This document shows positions 7,436 to 15,846 of a stretch of 29,029 bases of DNA, piece by piece. The stretch lies in the NCBI GenBank assembly GCA_002727275.1, contig PBWO01000046.1, positions 1 through 29,029 of the forward strand. Direction: 5' to 3'. This DNA is from Methanobacteriota archaeon. Lineage in GTDB: Archaea; Thermoplasmatota; Poseidoniia; Poseidoniales; Thalassarchaeaceae. How positions within the stretch are numbered: position 1 is the first letter of the stretch; each line of letters begins with the position of its first letter. The notes under the pieces are model-generated. The model saw only the letters and a list, made by a program, of their open reading frames with translations, was not told the DNA's origin and searched no databases. The position numbers and the translations under genes are program-made.

Positions 7436-9853
7436 ATGTCGGAGACTACAATCCATCTTCTCGATACTGAGACTTGGGGGGACAGGGAACTCCTAGAAGT
7501 CATCTGTAGCAGATACTTCCTGCTTGGAGGGCAAGGAGTGTCGGAATTGTCTTGGGAAGTGAATGGTAGAGACGGGATAGACCCTAGTGAGTGCCTAGTA
7601 TCTCTGAACCGACATCTCAAGTCACTGAGCCTGATTGCAGTATTGGATGAGGGAAACCCTCCGATTATGTCGATAGGTTCCCTTCCAACTCAGCCCGTCG
7701 TGATGCCTTCTTGGCAGCAGTCCTTGGTCTGGCTCTTAGCTGTCTCGTTCACGACTCTGTCTGGCTCACTCTGGATTTCCTCTATGGAACCCGGTCAACA
7801 ACCATTCGACTCTTACATACTAGAGACTGCATTCGTCTTTTTCACTCTCCCAGTGATTGGTTCAGTACTACTGGCAAGTTATGCTCGGATATTCGTGGCA
7901 AAAGCATTCGAGGTCGAGAATTCGCACCTTATCCCTCTTGCTTTACCAGTATTTTCTCCTGAGTGGCCGTTTAGTCTAGTCTCTGCGATTGGGCAAAACC
8001 GAACCGACCTGCATCCTATCCCGAACCGTAGAGCCCTCGGAATGATTGAACTTACAGCTCCAGCTGTGATGTTCTTCTGCGGAACTTTGCTGACTGTAAT
8101 CGGCCTTGGCCTGACTTCATTTCAGCCACCAATGTATGAGTCATCTCCGGTCGCAGTAGATCTAAACCTAATTTCGGAAGTACTGTCCTCTATTCTAGTC
8201 GAGCCTCACGCTACGCTCAGGCTGCAGTGGATTCACCCAACAGGCCTAGCTGGTATCGCACTCTCAATTGTCGGCTGGGCACTTCTGCTGCCAATCCCGG
8301 GATTCCCTGGGGATCGGATACTGCATTCAATTGTCGGGCCAAGAGATATGCAGGACGACCGCAACCAAACCTCAATTTTCATCTCGACACTGGGCATCGT
8401 GCTCCTGATATTCATCTCTACCGAGTACTGGCCTTGGCTACTACTTGCAGCCATCGCTGCATGGCGCAGATTTAGCCCAGAGCAGATGCCAGAACCTTTC
8501 GTTGTTGACGAATATGCCAGCCTCGATGTAATTCCAATGCGTCAGATTGCCACTCTGACCATCGCGATACTGCTGCTAGGTTATCCCGGTCTTGAACCAA
8601 GCTCTCAGATAGAAGATTGGGACGAGGGCCTTTTGACTGAGAACTGGCCGGTATCGATGACTTTTGACGAGGAAATCGTACAACTCCAATTACCTCTAGA
8701 ACCTGAAGGAATAATGCCCGTATCTGGATGGCTCCAGATGCGAATAGAGGGTGCGAATAATGCCGGCTGGCAGGTTAATTCAGAATGCCTTGATGAACGA
8801 GGGGTTTGCAGGTTTGACGACATCACCCAAGCGTCATCAGAGAGCGTGCAAATCGAATTGTCTAGGGATACTACCCAACCTTCCAATCTGACTTTCAGGC
8901 TGTTAGTACTAATCGATGTTGATGGCCATATTTCCGAGCACTCAATTCTTTTCAGAGCAGCCGATACAACTTCTTCTGTGGATCCTCTCTGGATTATGGT
9001 GGAAGATACTTCGACCCCTAGAATCTGTGTAGAGTTGAGCGTCTCCGAGGGAGATTATGTTAATCTGAGCAATCAGAATCCATTCTGGTCGTTTGAGAAT
9101 GAAACCTCACTCGCAGGAGGTACACATGACCTATGTCTGAGAGGGCAGGTGGGTGCAATCCAATCGCTCCCTGAACGTGATAATCAGCACCTTGTCGTCG
9201 GCCCTCTGATCACTCTACACAGGGAAAACCAATCAGAAGAGACTCTTCTAATGTCAATCGAGAATACTTTGCCTAACCTACACGTCTCTGGAGAAGAGTG
9301 GCCAATTCCAGAGTGGTTTGGCCCACAAGAGGGATACACGATTGTCCGCGGAGAGTCAGGTTCGGTATTCTGTCCCTCATCAAGTGCGATAGCCGATGTC
9401 GATACGGGTGAGAACTGGAGCAGGGATCTTGCAGACAGATCGGCAATCGCCATCTCTGAAACAGGCCCCGGTAATGGAACTCTGAGATTTTCGACCGGTG
9501 GTTGGTTAGCAGTCTGTGATGACACTGCTCTTATTTCGGCTTACCAAGTCATCAAAGGTCCAGATGTGGTGGTTGAGTCAAGCGCTCCAAACTCACAACT
9601 TTCTGAGGGCGAATTGAGAATTGTGAACAGAGAGAATACCACCTTCTATGTCTCAGTAGATTGGGTCGGAGACGCTGTGACTTGGGACAATTGGGGAGTT
9701 TCCCACCCTTCTGAGATAGCTCCAAATTCACAAGCCCTAGTTACAATCTCTGTAGAAGAAACTACTGCGGCAATCTGGACATCTTGGATTAGCGTCGAAG
9801 ACGAGGAAATCACCCTACACTTCTCTGCTCGTTCCACGGGGGTCGCTGAGTGA
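7436..9853 (+). CDS. Degenerate site-2-protease-like (M50) membrane protein with large C-terminal ectodomain
   Basis: Not a gene I can name. The 805-residue protein has a soluble N-terminal domain (1-90), a multi-helix membrane domain (about 95-385) and a roughly 400-residue beta-rich C-terminal region with few hydrophobic stretches, probably outside the membrane. The membrane domain follows the archaeal/plant EGY-type S2P layout: SHLIPLALPVFSP (163-174), PIPNRRALGMIELTAPA (194-210, against the usual P-x-RRAL-x-DIG-x-AGP), HPTGLAGIALSIVGWALLLP (267-286) and PGFPGDRIL (288-296, against GQLDGGHI), then ASLDVIPMR. The zinc motif HExxH expected near residue 148 reads LASYAR, and the third ligand Asp is lost (FPGD). 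It is therefore likely a pseudo-protease that binds membrane helices or has another role. The start has AAGGTGA 5 nt upstream. Its stop overlaps the panE start. Homology is my pattern match and not a search result. Confidence 0.75.
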   Translation: MSETTIHLLDTETWGDRELLEVICSRYFLLGGQGVSELSWEVNGRDGIDPSECLVSLNRHLKSLSLIAVLDEGNPPIMSIGSLPTQPVVMPSWQQSLVWLLAVSFTTLSGSLWISSMEPGQQPFDSYILETAFVFFTLPVIGSVLLASYARIFVAKAFEVENSHLIPLALPVFSPEWPFSLVSAIGQNRTDLHPIPNRRALGMIELTAPAVMFFCGTLLTVIGLGLTSFQPPMYESSPVAVDLNLISEVLSSILVEPHATLRLQWIHPTGLAGIALSIVGWALLLPIPGFPGDRILHSIVGPRDMQDDRNQTSIFISTLGIVLLIFISTEYWPWLLLAAIAAWRRFSPEQMPEPFVVDEYASLDVIPMRQIATLTIAILLLGYPGLEPSSQIEDWDEGLLTENWPVSMTFDEEIVQLQLPLEPEGIMPVSGWLQMRIEGANNAGWQVNSECLDERGVCRFDDITQASSESVQIELSRDTTQPSNLTFRLLVLIDVDGHISEHSILFRAADTTSSVDPLWIMVEDTSTPRICVELSVSEGDYVNLSNQNPFWSFENETSLAGGTHDLCLRGQVGAIQSLPERDNQHLVVGPLITLHRENQSEETLLMSIENTLPNLHVSGEEWPIPEWFGPQEGYTIVRGESGSVFCPSSSAIADVDTGENWSRDLADRSAIAISETGPGNGTLRFSTGGWLAVCDDTALISAYQVIKGPDVVVESSAPNSQLSEGELRIVNRENTTFYVSVDWVGDAVTWDNWGVSHPSEIAPNSQALVTISVEETTAAIWTSWISVEDEEITLHFSARSTGVAE

Positions 9854-10800
9854 GAATTGCAGTACTGGGAGTTGGTTCAATCGGTGGAGTCCTATTGGGG
9901 GCACTATCGGATACGGACTGCGACTTGGTTGCTATATCAAGAGGTAATTCAGCCAGCAATCTCTCTTCGATGGGCTTGGTACTATTTTCTCCAGAGGGTC
10001 CGATTGAGGCCATCCCCCCGGAGAGATTCGAGACCATCGACAGTGAGTCAGGACCAGTCCCAGAAGAGATCACGAATAGTTGCGATGCAGCATTCATCTG
10101 TGGCAAAGCCGATTCGACACCTGTGCTCGCGCAAATTGCTGAGGAGATTCTGACACAAGATGGAGTAGCGATTAGCATACAGAACGGGATGGGCCACGCC
10201 CAAACTCTCGCTCATCGTCTCGGTAGAGAAAGGACACTAGGCGGAATTACCACCCATGGAGCATGGAGAGACAACATGGGCACTCATTGGGTCGGCCGAG
10301 GCAGCATCACCATTGGTTCACTCGATGAATCGAAACCATCAGCAAATGCCGAGCGATTGATCGGGTTTCTCGACCAAGCAGGACTGTCTCCAGAATGGTC
10401 ACAGGACATTAACATGTCAATCTGGAAAAAGCTACTAGTCAATGTGGCAATCAATCCAGTTTGCTCTATAGCCGGAGTTCGAAATGGAGCCCTACTTGAG
10501 GTGCCTGAACTGTGGACCCAAGCAATCTCGGCGATGTACGAGGCTGCGACAGTTGCAACAGCCTCCGGAGCTGATCTCTCAGAGTTAGATATGGATGACT
10601 TGCTTAGGGAGGTTGCTGCAAACACTGCCGACAACAGATGCTCAATGTTGCAGGATATCATGGCAGGGAGGAAGACTGAGGTAGATCACTTGTGTGGCGC
10701 CGTTGTCGAGATGGGAGAGTCTGTAGGGGTTCCAACTCCAAGGAATGAAATGCTTCACGCCCTAATCAGTGGCATCGAAATCTCCTCGGAATTCGACTAA
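9850..10800 (+). CDS. panE: 2-dehydropantoate 2-reductase (ketopantoate reductase)
   Basis: Reduces 2-dehydropantoate to pantoate with NAD(P)H in coenzyme A synthesis. The 316-residue protein has an N-terminal Rossmann fold with GVGSIGG (7-13) and the substrate/cofactor loop QNGMG (111-115). The C-terminal helical domain carries WKKLLVN with the catalytic Lys (194) and Asn (198), NP at 202-203, and the late motif S265-MLQDIMAGRKTE (Glu277) that binds the substrate. The GTG start overlaps the previous stop (GTGA), which implies translational coupling to the pseudo-protease. The ApbA/PanE family includes other 2-keto-acid reductases, but all pantoate residues look present. The stop is TAA. Confidence 0.88.
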   Translation: MRIAVLGVGSIGGVLLGALSDTDCDLVAISRGNSASNLSSMGLVLFSPEGPIEAIPPERFETIDSESGPVPEEITNSCDAAFICGKADSTPVLAQIAEEILTQDGVAISIQNGMGHAQTLAHRLGRERTLGGITTHGAWRDNMGTHWVGRGSITIGSLDESKPSANAERLIGFLDQAGLSPEWSQDINMSIWKKLLVNVAINPVCSIAGVRNGALLEVPELWTQAISAMYEAATVATASGADLSELDMDDLLREVAANTADNRCSMLQDIMAGRKTEVDHLCGAVVEMGESVGVPTPRNEMLHALISGIEISSEFD

Positions 10801-10840
10801 TCCACGGCGATTTTACACACCCTTAGTAATCGCTGTGCTG

Positions 10841-10870
10841 CGCCTATGACAGCCTCAACATTCATAGGCG
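10841..10870 (+). other. Inverted repeat between panE and smc
   Basis: Arms CGCCTATGA (10841-10849) and TCATAGGCG (10862-10870) match perfectly over 9 bp around a 12-nt loop, 40 nt after the panE stop. It could be a 3'-end hairpin for panE or an operator for the smc operon. It is not followed by a T tract. Confidence 0.45.
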
Positions 10871-10890
10871 AACAGAAAGGGAGGGCGCGA

Positions 10891-10926
10891 ATGTCGTCGG
10901 CGATAATTCGTACGGCGAAGGGGTGA
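10891..10926 (+). CDS. Possible 11-residue leader ORF upstream of smc
   Basis: ATG at 10891 opens an 11-codon frame, MSSAIIRTAKG, ending in TGA four bases before the smc ATG. A strong GGGAGGG (10879-10885) stands 5 nt upstream, better placed than many gene starts here. The same frame is open from an ATG at 10846 (26 codons). It might be a translated leader that couples ribosomes to smc. It may also be chance in a purine-rich leader. There is no homology to lean on. Confidence 0.25.
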   Translation: MSSAIIRTAKG

Positions 10927-10930
10927 GGGG

Positions 10931-11941
10931 ATGCATCTTATACGAATGGAACTTGAGAACTTCAAATCATTCGGTGGCGAAGTAACCATACCTCTAGAAG
11001 AGGGATTCACCGCGATCACTGGGCCCAATGGTTCAGGCAAGTCAAACACACTGGATGCTTTGGAATTCGTATTAGGCCCCAAGTCAACCAAGTCTCTTCG
11101 AGCATCGAACGTGACTCAACTGATTTTCAACGGTGGCGAGAGAGGTAGGCCAGCCAAGCACATGACTGCTACCTTGGTATTCAACAACGAGCCTGACGAG
11201 ACAGGCAGAAGGAGATTGAGAATAGATTCCGATGAGGTCAGTTTTACTCGGACTGTCAAACTAGGTAGGAAGGGGGCGCCAATCTCAGCGTTTCGAATTG
11301 GAGACAAACCATCCACTGCTACCGAGATGAGAAGAGTACTCGCTGAGGCTGGTCTGAGGGCTGGAGGTTACAATATCGTCAAGCAGGGTGACGTCACCAG
11401 TCTGGCGACCATGACTGCATACAATAGAAGGAAGATTATCGAGGATGTAGCCGGAGTCACCGCCTACGATGATGAAATTAGGAAGTCCAATACACAGAGA
11501 AAGCATGTCGAGCACAGCATCGAGACCATTGGCATTCTTGAGGATGACCAGAAGAATCGATTGAAGAGTCTGTCCAAGGAGCGCGAGCAGGCACTAAAGT
11601 TCAAGCAGTTTCAGGACGATCTCGACGCTTCTAGAATCATTCTCCATCAATCTAGACACAGGAACAGATCGGAAGATGTTGAGTTACTCGGAGAGGAGAG
11701 GACTCGCTATATGGGCGAGATCGATGAGATTGGCAGTCAGGTAACTGAAGGCAACAAATCACTACTTTCGCTAGACGAGGAGATGGTCAGGGTTGAGTCT
11801 GAAATCAATGAGATCATGAGTGGCGATGCCAAGCAACTGCTGGAGACCATTCGCCAGTACGAAATTGAAATGGAGACTGGAGGGGACAGGATTGCTGACC
11901 AAGAGGAAGCAATCGACTTAGCCAACTCAGAGGCCGAATAA
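10931..11941 (+). CDS. smc: Chromosome condensin SMC, N-terminal part up to an in-frame TAA
   Basis: N-terminal third of an SMC ATPase, which organises chromosomes with ScpA and ScpB. The start ATG has a GGGGTGAGGGG leader. Residues 1-165 are the head: MELENFKSFGG, Walker A GPNGSGKSN (31-39), LRASNVTQLIFNGG and the Q-loop region NIVKQGDVTSLATM, then YDDEIRKS at the base of the coiled coil. From about 170 on it is heptad-rich coiled coil. The frame stops at TAA (11939-11941) in mid-coil, but the same frame continues with coiled coil, hinge and C-terminal head up to 14845. The two parts are one gene of about 1304 codons. It may be a pseudogene, a sequence error, a readthrough case or a split SMC (see findings). 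Confidence 0.9.
   Translation: MHLIRMELENFKSFGGEVTIPLEEGFTAITGPNGSGKSNTLDALEFVLGPKSTKSLRASNVTQLIFNGGERGRPAKHMTATLVFNNEPDETGRRRLRIDSDEVSFTRTVKLGRKGAPISAFRIGDKPSTATEMRRVLAEAGLRAGGYNIVKQGDVTSLATMTAYNRRKIIEDVAGVTAYDDEIRKSNTQRKHVEHSIETIGILEDDQKNRLKSLSKEREQALKFKQFQDDLDASRIILHQSRHRNRSEDVELLGEERTRYMGEIDEIGSQVTEGNKSLLSLDEEMVRVESEINEIMSGDAKQLLETIRQYEIEMETGGDRIADQEEAIDLANSEAE
11939..11941 (+). other. In-frame TAA interrupting smc
   Basis: The codon context is GAG-GCC-GAA-TAA-TTT-GGC-AAG-GAG-TTG. Reading frame before and after is identical, so this is a single nonsense codon, not an indel. One base change (GAA or CAA to TAA) would explain it. The surrounding residues on both sides are ordinary coiled-coil sequence. 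Confidence 0.9.
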
Positions 11942-11953
11942 TTTGGCAAGGAG

Positions 11954-14845
11954 TTGGAGAGGGCCCAGCAGGCACAGTCAGATGCAAGCTCCTCTCTAGA
12001 GACCGCTCAACAAAAACTCACTGACTCTCAAACTGCAATTGAGGAGGCCTTCAATGAGGAGGCTGAAGCAAGGCAGGCAATCGAGTCGGGAGATAAGCAC
12101 GGACGTGACCTCAAGCGTGCACTAGGTCTCATTTCCGACAAAGTCGACACGGCTCAGTCTGAATATGCAGGGAAGAGACTTGCAGCAGACCGGGCCGAGC
12201 AGACGGAACAACTCGCCTCCAGCAAACTCGCCGACCTTGAGGAGATGTTTGAGGAGGCCACTATGGTCCGCGATGACCTTGAACTCGTCGGAGAAGATCT
12301 ACAGAGTGAAAACCCACAGGAGGACAGAACATCCCTAGCAGAGGAACTACGTCGCCTACAGAAGCAGGAATCCGAACTCGCAGGAGATAGGGACAGAGCC
12401 GAGACTAGGGTGAGAGAGTCCGAGCGCGAATTAAGTCGGGCCCGAGTTCGACAGGAAGAGAGGACCAAGGCACCAGGCTCAGCCATAACACTAGCCGCTC
12501 TAGCCAAACTTAGGCAGAGTGGAGAGATCAAGGGAATTCTAGGTTCTCTGGGTGAGCTCACAGCCCCTAAGGACAGCGCTCATGAAGAAGCTCTAGCAGT
12601 GGCCTTAGGCGGAGGTCTCAGGAGTATCGTAGTCAACGATGATGACGTCGCAGCCAAGTGCATTGCATGGCTGAGGCAGAACGGAGGAGGCAGGGCAACC
12701 TTCCTTCCTCTGAACAAACTCAGCATTAATCGGCCCGGAGGCCGCTCTCTGATAGTAGCCAACAACCCAGGTGTTGTCGGCTTCGCCCACGACTTGCTTG
12801 AGTACGACCCTGAGATTGACACTGCTGTAAGATATGTGAGCAGGAACACCCTGGTTGTCAACTCGATGGAAGTAGCAAGGAGGAATATGGGCGGAGTCAG
12901 AATGGTTACACTCGATGGTTCACTCATTGAGAGTTCAGGAGCCATGACCGGCGGCTCGGCTACCAAGAACACTTCGAACGCCTTTGGTGGCGGCTCTGTT
13001 TCTGGCAGCCTAGATCGTCTCGAAGCCGCAGTTGAAGAAGCGAACCTAATCTTCTCCACAGTTGAAGCGGCGCTCAGGGAGTTGCGCAATAACCAGCAGT
13101 CCCTTAGAGATCGAATCCATGGTCTAGATGATTCAGACAAGGCCCTACAGGCACGTAACTGGAAATCTGACATGGACAGGGCTCAGAAGGATGTTGAGGA
13201 GGTTCGAAAGAAGGTCCAATCAGCAATCTCCGACTTCAAGAATCATCAGAAGGCCAATACCGAGGCCAAGCGGGCTGCTGCCGAGGCCAAGGAAGCACTC
13301 GACTCGGTACTGGAGGAAAGGGCTGGGGCCGCACAGGCTCTGCAGGACCACGCCCCTGATCACCTTTCCAAGAAGCTTCGAGATGCAGAGCGTAAGATGA
13401 CCGAAGCAGAGCGCCATAGACTCGCAGCAGAGTCTGCCATTTCAAGCTCGAATGAGAGGATTACAATCCTAACTGAAAGGGTGGAAGACATCTCCAAGCA
13501 GATAGATAGGAAACTATCCATCGTCACACAGGCTGAGGGCCGAATCACAGCACTCAAGGATAGTATTGCGGAGGCAACAGAGAAACTAGATGATCTTAGA
13601 GAGCAAGCATCCCAGTTTGACGAGGAACAGAAGGCACTCAATGAGCGCAGGGATGAGATTGTTGACGAGAGGGCCATCCTCAGGGCTTCATTGGACAATT
13701 TGTCTCAGAGGAGAGAGACTCTATCTTCCCGAATTGAGGAACTAAACGGACAAATCCAGCAGAAGAGAGCGGCAGTGGATGAGATTGTGGCTGAATTGAC
13801 TGCCGCAGGAATCGAAATCCCACCGGCCGATGTAGATCTGCCGACAGTGGCCGAGGCGGAAAAGAGCGTGCAGGGGCTCGAACGCCGTCTCGGCCAACTC
13901 GGCGATGTCAATATGCTCGCTATAGAGCAGTATGATATCACAGCAGAGAGAATCGCCGCACTCGCAGAAGACACAACACTACTTCGATCAAGGAGAGACC
14001 AGCTGATTTCACTATCTGACCAACTTGAGTCAGAGAGAAAGACACGTCTCATGGCGGTGTTCAATCATGTAGACAAGAACTTCTCCAAGGTGTACGAGAT
14101 TTTGCAGCCTGGAGGCAGCGGTAGTCTCCGGATGGAGAATCCGAAGAATCCGTTCGAAGGCGGGATGGAGATGGATTGTGTTCCTCCTGGAAAGAGCAAG
14201 AAAACTCGCAGGAGCATGCTCTCTGGGGGTGAGAAATCAATGGCTGCTTTGGCACTAATCTTCGCACTACAGGACTACGAGCCCAGTCCGTTCTACTATC
14301 TTGACGAGGTAGATCAGAATCTTGATCCATTCAATGCCGAGAGAATAGCCACCTTGTGCAGGATGCGTAGTCAAAGGGCACAATTCCTGATGGTTACTCT
14401 GCGCAAGGTTACACTCACTCTAGCTGACCACCATGTCGGTGTGACTCATGCCGGAGACGGTAGAAGCCGACTAATTACTGACTTCGATAGGGCTAGTGCT
14501 CTAGAGATGGGAGAGCAGTTTGAGGCTGAGCGCAAGGCACAGGAAGAGTCGGCAGCTGACAAGGAATCTATGCCCGAACTTCCGGACCCTGAGAACATGC
14601 CCAGGGCGCCCGAACCTCTGGGCACTCCCAAGAGCCTAGGCGGTCTCGCTGACCGAGCAGGAGTAGAAATCGAAGAGGGCCAAGAAGTCACAGACGATGA
14701 AACCGAGGTCGACACGATGGATTCTCTCAGAGAAAGGGCAGAAGAATGGACCGAGGACATAGAAGAGAGGGAATCCGTGTTAGCCAAAGAGCCAGAGGCC
14801 GAGGCTGAAGTATCTGAGGAACTGCAAAAGGAGGCAGAGTCATGA
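11954..14845 (+). CDS. smc: Chromosome condensin SMC, hinge and C-terminal head (same frame as the N-terminal part)
   Basis: Remainder of smc. The TTG at 11954 is only a nominal start: AAGGAG abuts it with no spacing, and no in-frame ATG follows for nearly 100 codons. In codons of the whole gene it comprises the rest of the first coil, the hinge at about 515-690 (GEIKGILGSLGEL, GGGRATFLPL, GAMTGGSA near its end), the return coil, and the C-terminal head with signature LSGGEK (1097-1102) and Walker B PFYYLDEVD (1120-1128) followed by the D-loop QNLD. A tail of about 120 residues after the head, very rich in Glu, Asp and Ala, is longer than in most archaeal SMCs. It overlaps scpA by ATGA. Every catalytic landmark is kept, which argues against old decay. 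Confidence 0.9.
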   Translation: MERAQQAQSDASSSLETAQQKLTDSQTAIEEAFNEEAEARQAIESGDKHGRDLKRALGLISDKVDTAQSEYAGKRLAADRAEQTEQLASSKLADLEEMFEEATMVRDDLELVGEDLQSENPQEDRTSLAEELRRLQKQESELAGDRDRAETRVRESERELSRARVRQEERTKAPGSAITLAALAKLRQSGEIKGILGSLGELTAPKDSAHEEALAVALGGGLRSIVVNDDDVAAKCIAWLRQNGGGRATFLPLNKLSINRPGGRSLIVANNPGVVGFAHDLLEYDPEIDTAVRYVSRNTLVVNSMEVARRNMGGVRMVTLDGSLIESSGAMTGGSATKNTSNAFGGGSVSGSLDRLEAAVEEANLIFSTVEAALRELRNNQQSLRDRIHGLDDSDKALQARNWKSDMDRAQKDVEEVRKKVQSAISDFKNHQKANTEAKRAAAEAKEALDSVLEERAGAAQALQDHAPDHLSKKLRDAERKMTEAERHRLAAESAISSSNERITILTERVEDISKQIDRKLSIVTQAEGRITALKDSIAEATEKLDDLREQASQFDEEQKALNERRDEIVDERAILRASLDNLSQRRETLSSRIEELNGQIQQKRAAVDEIVAELTAAGIEIPPADVDLPTVAEAEKSVQGLERRLGQLGDVNMLAIEQYDITAERIAALAEDTTLLRSRRDQLISLSDQLESERKTRLMAVFNHVDKNFSKVYEILQPGGSGSLRMENPKNPFEGGMEMDCVPPGKSKKTRRSMLSGGEKSMAALALIFALQDYEPSPFYYLDEVDQNLDPFNAERIATLCRMRSQRAQFLMVTLRKVTLTLADHHVGVTHAGDGRSRLITDFDRASALEMGEQFEAERKAQEESAADKESMPELPDPENMPRAPEPLGTPKSLGGLADRAGVEIEEGQEVTDDETEVDTMDSLRERAEEWTEDIEERESVLAKEPEAEAEVSEELQKEAES

Positions 14846-15846
14846 CCGTCTTTGACGGGAATGCAATGAGGGACGAAATCGTCTCTAGCATGCTAGATGG
14901 CGAGGCCGATCTTGAGACCAGCAAATATCTCGACAGATTGGTTGAACTCTCATTGCTAGAGGAGGCTGAGCACCAGTTTCTGATTGACCCGTTCGACAGA
15001 TCGGTAGCACTTGTTTTCCAGTTGTTCCAATCTTCAGATTTAGATCCGTGGGATGTAGATCTATCCACGTTCATTGAGATGTTCAATCATAGGATCGAAG
15101 AGGCCGAGAATATCGATTTACCAACATGCGGCAGACTAGTCAGGATGGCCTGGTGCATACTGCGAGGCCAAGCCGCTTCACTACTCGATCGGCAAGAGAG
15201 GGCCTTTGAGCAAGAAGAGGAAGAAGTCTGGGAATTCGATGGAGGCTGGGAGGCCGACTTCGATGACGCTGACTACAACTTCTCCGTTGGAGTACTCTCT
15301 GGGGCTGCAGCCGAGACTCTGCCTCAGATGTTCGAAGGTCGAATTCATCGAGATGAAAGTCGTCCAGTAACCCTCGGCGAATTACTAATGGGTCTGCAGG
15401 ATGCAGGTAGATTGGCCGCTGAACAGAGGTTGCGTGAAGAGATTGCTAAGGAAAGGCGGGAAGCCCATGAGAGGGCGAGAGAGAGATTCAGCGGCAGTTT
15501 ACACATCGAAGATTTAGAGGGTGACCTACAGAGGACGTGGGAGTCTCTCAAATCTCGCTCCGATGCAGGAGAACCGGTTTCTCTGAAGTTACTCGTTGAA
15601 GATCTAACTTCGAAGTCGATAGGGGACGGAGTTCCCTTGGAGGAAGCCGAAGCCGAGGCGCAAGTGGCAGCACTCATCTCAGCCCTCTTCCTAACCAACA
15701 GAGGGTTCGTAGATCTCAAGCAGAAGGGCGGTAGGAACGGCGAGATAACTCTCAGAGATCTATGGGGCGAGGATGATGACTTCACCACCCTATCACTCAG
15801 GCTCAATCCCAAGCCAAAGATTCCGGAGGCGGTAGAACTTGTCTGA
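14842..15846 (+). CDS. scpA: Segregation and condensation protein A (kleisin)
   Basis: Kleisin subunit (334 residues) expected to bridge the two SMC heads and carry ScpB. The N-terminal domain (about 45-110) has the family pattern FQLFQSSDLDPWDVDLSTFIEMF followed by a helix. The middle (about 120-150) is an acidic stretch, EQEEEEVWEFDGG, where kleisins are linker-like. The C-terminal 100 residues form a winged-helix-like region (VSLKLLVEDLTSKS, AALISALFLTNRGFVDLKQKGGRNGEITL) that would contact the SMC C-head. The ATG overlaps the smc stop and its own stop overlaps the scpB start, so the three genes are tightly coupled. It is longer than most bacterial ScpA (about 250), mainly through the acidic insert. 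Confidence 0.85.
   Translation: MTVFDGNAMRDEIVSSMLDGEADLETSKYLDRLVELSLLEEAEHQFLIDPFDRSVALVFQLFQSSDLDPWDVDLSTFIEMFNHRIEEAENIDLPTCGRLVRMAWCILRGQAASLLDRQERAFEQEEEEVWEFDGGWEADFDDADYNFSVGVLSGAAAETLPQMFEGRIHRDESRPVTLGELLMGLQDAGRLAAEQRLREEIAKERREAHERARERFSGSLHIEDLEGDLQRTWESLKSRSDAGEPVSLKLLVEDLTSKSIGDGVPLEEAEAEAQVAALISALFLTNRGFVDLKQKGGRNGEITLRDLWGEDDDFTTLSLRLNPKPKIPEAVELV

Noticed and set aside
12154..14787. Long antisense open frames opposite smc
   Set aside because: They are Ser/Arg/Leu-rich shadows of the codon pattern on the coding strand, without ribosome sites or family motifs. The same applies to antisense frames over atpA, the AAA+ gene and others.
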